A stretch of DNA of 64,000 bases from Pseudomonadota bacterium. GTDB taxonomy: Bacteria; Pseudomonadota; Alphaproteobacteria; Acetobacterales; Acetobacteraceae. The notes under the pieces are model-generated. The model worked only from the letters and a program-made list of their open reading frames with translations, was not told the DNA's origin and searched no databases. Made by a program: the position numbers and the translations under genes. Each line of letters opens with the position of its first letter. Position 1 is the stretch's first letter. The stretch lies in assembly GCA_021805565.1 (NCBI GenBank), contig JAJZFA010000043.1, positions 224,697 through 288,696 on the forward strand, written 5' to 3'. Shown in pieces: positions 60,547 through 64,000 of this stretch.

Positions 60547-63396
60547 TCAGGCCCGACGCCTCGTCTTCTTCGGCACCGGCAGCAGCGGCGCCAGAAACCG
60601 CCCAGTGTGGCTGGCCGGGCTTGCGGCGATATCTTCCGGCGTTCCCTGCGCGACAATAAGACCGCCGCCGTCGCCGCCTTCCGGCCCAAGATCCAAAATC
60701 CAGTCAGCCGTCTTGATAACTTCCAGATTGTGTTCGATCACCACCACGGTATTGCCCTGATCGACCAGCGTGTGCAGAACTTCCAATAATTTCCGCACAT
60801 CCTCGAAATGCAGGCCAGTCGTCGGTTCGTCCAAAATATACAGCGTCCGCCCGGTCGCCCGCTTGGCGAGTTCCTTTGACAGTTTGATGCGCTGCGCCTC
60901 GCCGCCGGACAGCGTGGTGGCCTGCTGACCCAGCGCGATATACCCAAGCCCGACCTGCTGTAAAATTTTCAACCGGTCATGAATGCGCGGCTGAGCGCTG
61001 AAATACGGAACCGCTTCTTCCACCGTCATCGCCAGCACCTCGGCGATGGATTTGTCGCGGAACTTAATCTCTAACGTTTCGCGATTGTAGCGTTTTCCCT
61101 TGCAGGTATCGCAGGTGACATAGACGTCGGGCAGGAAGTGCATTTCGATTTTCAGCAGGCCATCGCCCTGGCACGCCTCGCAGCGGCCGCCCTTGACGTT
61201 GAAGCTGAAACGGCCGGGCTTGTATCCCCGAGCGCGGGATTCCGGCAATTCGGCGAACCAGTCGCGGATCGGCGCGAACAAGTCGGTATAGGTCGCGGGA
61301 TTGGATCGCGGCGTGCGGCCGATCGGCGACTGATCGATGTCGATGATCTTGTCGAGTTGGTCCAGGCCCTCGATCCGGTCGTGCGCCGACGGCACCAGGC
61401 CGGCGCTCATCAACCGGCGCGCGGCGGCCTTATACAGCGTATCGACAACCAGCGTCGATTTGCCGCCGCCGGACACGCCCGTTACGCAGGTGAATGTACC
61501 CAGCGGAAAATGCGCCGAAATGCTCTTCAGATTGTTGCCGCGCGCGCCCACCACGGTCAGAACGCGATCTTTCTGCATCGGTCGGCGCATCGGCGGCACC
61601 GGAATTTGGCGGCGACCGGACAGATAATCGCCGGTCAGCGATTTCGGATTGGCGGCGACCTCGGCGGGCGTTCCCTCGGCAACGATATGCCCGCCGTTGA
61701 TTCCGGCGGCCGGCCCCATATCGATCAGGTGGTCCGCCGCCCGGATCGCGTCTTCGTCGTGTTCGACCACCAGCACGGTATTGCCCAGATCGCGCAGCCG
61801 ACGCAGCGTGACCAACAGTCGTTCGTTGTCGCGCTGATGCAGGCCGATCGACGGTTCGTCCAGCACGTACAAAACCCCGGTCAGGCCGGACCCGATCTGG
61901 CTGGCCAGCCGAATGCGCTGGGATTCGCCGCCCGACAGAGTGGCGGACCCGCGGGCCAGCGTCAGGTAGTCCAGCCCGACATCGACCAGAAAGCGCAGCC
62001 GCTCCACGACCTCCCGCAAGATTCGCCCGGCGATTTCCTGTCGTTGCTCGGTCAGTTGCGGCAAAACCCCGGCGAACCAGTTCAGTGCAAGCCGGATCGA
62101 CAGGTCCGACGCCTGCGCGATGGTCTTGCCGGCGACGCGAACCGACAGCGCTTCCGGCTTCAACCGGCTACCGTTGCACACGACGCAGGGTTTTTCCGCC
62201 TGATACCGCGACATTTCCTCCCGCACCCAAACGCTGTCGGTTTCCTGCCAGCGGCGTTGCAGGTTTTTCAGCACGCCCTCGAACGGCTTGGTCACCGTGT
62301 AGCTGCGCACCCCGTCTTTGTAGGTGAACGCGATGGGTTCGTCGGACCCATACATAATCGCGGCCCGCACATCGGCGGGCAGTTCGCTCCATGGCGTTTT
62401 GGTGGTTTGCTTGAAGTGCCGCGCGAGGCTTTGCAGCGTCTGGTCGTAATACGGCGATTGCGCGCCGGTCCACGGGGCAATGGCGCCCTCGGCCAATCCG
62501 GCGCGATCGTCGGGAACAACCAGTTCGGGGTCAAAAAACGATTCCACGCCCAGCCCGTCGCAAGCCGGACAGGCGCCGTGCGGGGAATTGAAGCTGAACA
62601 GCCGCGGTTCGATTTCCGCGATGGAAAACCCGCTGACCGGACAAGCAAATTTCGACGAAAAAACCGTGCGTTCCTGGCTGTCGGCGTGTTCGGCATAGAC
62701 GATGCCGTCGGACATGGCCAATGCGGTTTCGAAGCTGTCCGCGAGGCGCGAGGCAATCCCTTCGCGGACCACCAGACGGTCCACCACGGCCTCGATCTCA
62801 TGTTTTGTCTTGCGGTTCAGCGCCGGAACCTCGGCGATTTCATACAGCGTGCCGTCCACCTTGACCCGGGTAAAGCCGCGGCGTTGCAATTCGGCCAGTT
62901 CCTTGCGGTATTCGCCCTTGCGGTCGCGCACGACAGGGGCGAGCAGCAGCAGACGGGTGCCGTCCGGCATCGCCATCACCCGGTCCACCATTTGCGACAC
63001 GGTCTGCGCCTCGATCGGCAGGCCGGTCGCGGGGGAATAGGGGACGCCGACGCGCGCCCACAACAACCGCATATAGTCGGCGATCTCGGTCACCGTGCCG
63101 ACGGTGGAGCGCGGATTTTTCGAGGTGGTTTTCTGCTCGATGGAGATCGCCGGCGACAGGCCGTCGATGCTGTCCACGTCCGGCTTGCCCATCAGTTCGA
63201 GGAACTGCCGGGCGTAGGCGGACAGCGATTCGACATAGCGCCGCTGGCCCTCGGCATAGATCGTGTCGAACGCTAGCGACGATTTGCCGGACCCAGACAA
63301 GCCGGTGATAACCGTTAGCGAATCGCGCGGAATGACGACATCGACATTCTTGAGATTATGTTCCCGCGCGCCGCGCACGTGGATGTTGCCGGCCAT
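60547..63396 (-). CDS. uvrA: UvrA, excinuclease ABC subunit A
   Basis: A 949-residue UvrA with two ABC ATPase halves. Walker A sites are [12 protein letters not shown] (about 35) and [12 protein letters not shown] (about 650), and signature motifs [12 protein letters not shown] and [12 protein letters not shown]. Zinc-site Cys pairs are in HGACPACDG and [23 protein letters not shown]. The first pair has CPVS in place of CPVC, so one ligand differs. It recognises DNA damage and loads UvrB. An alphaproteobacterial SOS box lies 28 bp upstream, so LexA control is expected. Confidence 0.97.
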   Translation of the reverse strand: MAGNIHVRGAREHNLKNVDVVIPRDSLTVITGLSGSGKSSLAFDTIYAEGQRRYVESLSAYARQFLELMGKPDVDSIDGLSPAISIEQKTTSKNPRSTVGTVTEIADYMRLLWARVGVPYSPATGLPIEAQTVSQMVDRVMAMPDGTRLLLLAPVVRDRKGEYRKELAELQRRGFTRVKVDGTLYEIAEVPALNRKTKHEIEAVVDRLVVREGIASRLADSFETALAMSDGIVYAEHADSQERTVFSSKFACPVSGFSIAEIEPRLFSFNSPHGACPACDGLGVESFFDPELVVPDDRAGLAEGAIAPWTGAQSPYYDQTLQSLARHFKQTTKTPWSELPADVRAAIMYGSDEPIAFTYKDGVRSYTVTKPFEGVLKNLQRRWQETDSVWVREEMSRYQAEKPCVVCNGSRLKPEALSVRVAGKTIAQASDLSIRLALNWFAGVLPQLTEQRQEIAGRILREVVERLRFLVDVGLDYLTLARGSATLSGGESQRIRLASQIGSGLTGVLYVLDEPSIGLHQRDNERLLVTLRRLRDLGNTVLVVEHDEDAIRAADHLIDMGPAAGINGGHIVAEGTPAEVAANPKSLTGDYLSGRRQIPVPPMRRPMQKDRVLTVVGARGNNLKSISAHFPLGTFTCVTGVSGGGKSTLVVDTLYKAAARRLMSAGLVPSAHDRIEGLDQLDKIIDIDQSPIGRTPRSNPATYTDLFAPIRDWFAELPESRARGYKPGRFSFNVKGGRCEACQGDGLLKIEMHFLPDVYVTCDTCKGKRYNRETLEIKFRDKSIAEVLAMTVEEAVPYFSAQPRIHDRLKILQQVGLGYIALGQQATTLSGGEAQRIKLSKELAKRATGRTLYILDEPTTGLHFEDVRKLLEVLHTLVDQGNTVVVIEHNLEVIKTADWILDLGPEGGDGGGLIVAQGTPEDIAASPASHTGRFLAPLLPVPKKTRRRA

Positions 63397-63423
63397 GAAT
63401 GCTGTGGTCCCTTGTGGGTGGGT

Positions 63424-63438
63424 GTTCTAGGGATGTTC
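63424..63438. promoter_or_regulatory. SOS (LexA) box GTTC-N7-GTTC upstream of uvrA
   Basis: A direct repeat GTTC TAGGGAT GTTC, the LexA site of alphaproteobacteria. It lies 28-42 bp before the uvrA start. Read on the gene's strand it is GAAC-N7-GAAC. Confidence 0.75.
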
Positions 63439-63662
63439 CCGGTCTGCCACAGTCCGGAGAGAAGGGGAAGCCGGTATGTGGGCGGGATGACCGTTTGGAC
63501 CAGGGCCGGAGGGCGAAATCTGTTCGTTCGGGTTCGCCGCCGGGCGCGGCGCCAAACCTGTCCAGGCCCGATCCTGTCGCCACGTCCGGATTACGGCAGC
63601 ATCGGCTGTAATACCAACTGGCGGAAAGGATAACTCTTCCATCCGTGCGTAACCGTCCGGTC

Positions 63663-63694
63663 AGCCCCGCCTGGAAGCAGGTCCAGGCGGGGCT
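63663..63694. terminator. Hairpin terminator after transposase
   Basis: Perfect 13-bp stem AGCCCCGCCTGGA / TCCAGGCGGGGCT with a 6-nt loop, 11 bp beyond the transposase stop. Confidence 0.7.
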
Positions 63695-63704
63695 ATAATC
63701 CCTG

Positions 63705-64000
63705 TCAGGCAGCATCCCGCTGATCCAGCCTTTCCCGGACCTGGGCGAGGTTCCACGGCAGTAATTCATGGACCCGTTTGACAGGATGATCGGCGATCCG
63801 TTCCAGCACCTGGCGCAGATAATCTTCGGGGTCGAGGCCGTTGAGCTTTGCCGTCTCGGTCAACGAATAGATGGCCGCGGCCCGCTCGCCACCGGCGTCC
63901 GATCCGGCGAACAGCCAGTTTTTCCGTCCCAACGGGATCGGCCGCATGGCCCGTTCGGCGGCGTTGTTGTCCAGGCAGGCGCGTCCGTCGCGCAACACCA
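63705..64000 (-). CDS. IS66-family transposase (TnpC), C-terminal part
   Basis: The visible 98 codons read CLDNNAAERAMRPIPLGRKN, WLFAGSDAGGERAAAIYSLT and end HELLPWNLAQVRERLDQRDAA. This is the end of the IS66 DDE transposase and its C-terminal element; the final catalytic Glu is in NAAER. The remainder is beyond the window. Confidence 0.92.
   Translation of the reverse strand, partial: VLRDGRACLDNNAAERAMRPIPLGRKNWLFAGSDAGGERAAAIYSLTETAKLNGLDPEDYLRQVLERIADHPVKRVHELLPWNLAQVRERLDQRDAA

Larger units (their letters stand above)
63649..64000 (-). mobile_element. IS66-family insertion sequence, 3' end, cut by window edge
   Basis: The C-terminal part of an IS66 transposase (63705 on) plus a terminal segment. 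GTAACCGTCC at 63649 resembles the IS66-type terminal inverted repeat beginning GTAA and is a likely element end. The other end lies outside. Confidence 0.7.

Noticed and set aside
61138..63276. 712-residue open frame on the plus strand antisense to uvrA
   Set aside because: It lies wholly opposite a certain uvrA gene, has Arg/Gln/His-rich low-complexity composition and no family motif; a typical shadow in high-GC DNA.
1..64000. tRNA, rRNA or CRISPR loci
   Set aside because: No cloverleaf-like sequence, rRNA block or regularly spaced direct-repeat array was recognised in the gene-free intervals.

Overview
The window is high-GC, densely packed chromosomal DNA. Protein style, GTG/TTG starts, a GTTC-N7-GTTC SOS box in front of uvrA and the family repertoire all point to an alphaproteobacterium, most likely Acetobacteraceae or a relative (inference from composition and gene content; no marker rRNA is present). 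No tRNA, rRNA or CRISPR array was seen. One IS66-type transposase is cut by the right edge, and an AsmA-family gene by the left edge.

Layout. 1-2709: AsmA-like gene and an RluA-type pseudouridine synthase, translationally coupled. 3119-7535: a TonB-dependent receptor with its own exbB-exbD-tonB set. 7551-10393: CoA-transferase, a deletion scar joining two broken genes, a lipoprotein and moaD. 10528-15639: a 1,703-residue double hybrid histidine kinase. 16307-21874: sulfotransferase, MlaC-like protein, TauD/TfdA dioxygenase (with a broken dioxygenase start beside it), trehalose-6-phosphate synthase and an orphan DNA methyltransferase-like gene. 21999-26125: PLP enzyme, Rieske oxygenase with a perfect 14-bp operator, MarR regulator and a diguanylate cyclase. 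26393-36510: a catabolic stretch of luciferase-like and acyl-CoA-dehydrogenase-like flavoenzymes, isochorismatase-family hydrolase, two-subunit acyl-CoA dehydrogenase, beta-propeller and esterase. 36879-41188: a rearranged region in which two direct copies of an unknown gene's start bracket a 3.3-kb ArsR/hydrolase/monooxygenase module. 41486-49643: SDR, CsaA and a likely scavenging cluster (gamma-glutamyltransferase, amidase, MFS, dioxygenase, isocitrate-lyase family).

49698-57682 is the most distinctive block: a complete, canonically ordered Nit1C cluster (nitB to nitH; nitrilase, radical SAM, GNAT, AIR-synthase-like, small protein, flavoprotein), known elsewhere in connection with nitrogen starvation and cyanide assimilation. 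Here a cupredoxin gene follows it. A divergent MocR-type regulator faces it across an AT-rich spacer with three 12-bp-spaced iterons. 57871-63396 holds a small protein, an internally duplicated membrane protein, a PhyH-like dioxygenase, a methyltransferase and SOS-controlled uvrA.

Two patterns are not explained by ordinary gene annotation. One is a dispersed 47-51 bp hairpin repeat in three intergenic copies with compensatory base changes (16256, 29939, 49643). The other is a duplicated gene start with a conserved promoter so close to the ATG that the transcript is predicted to be leaderless (36924 and 40421).
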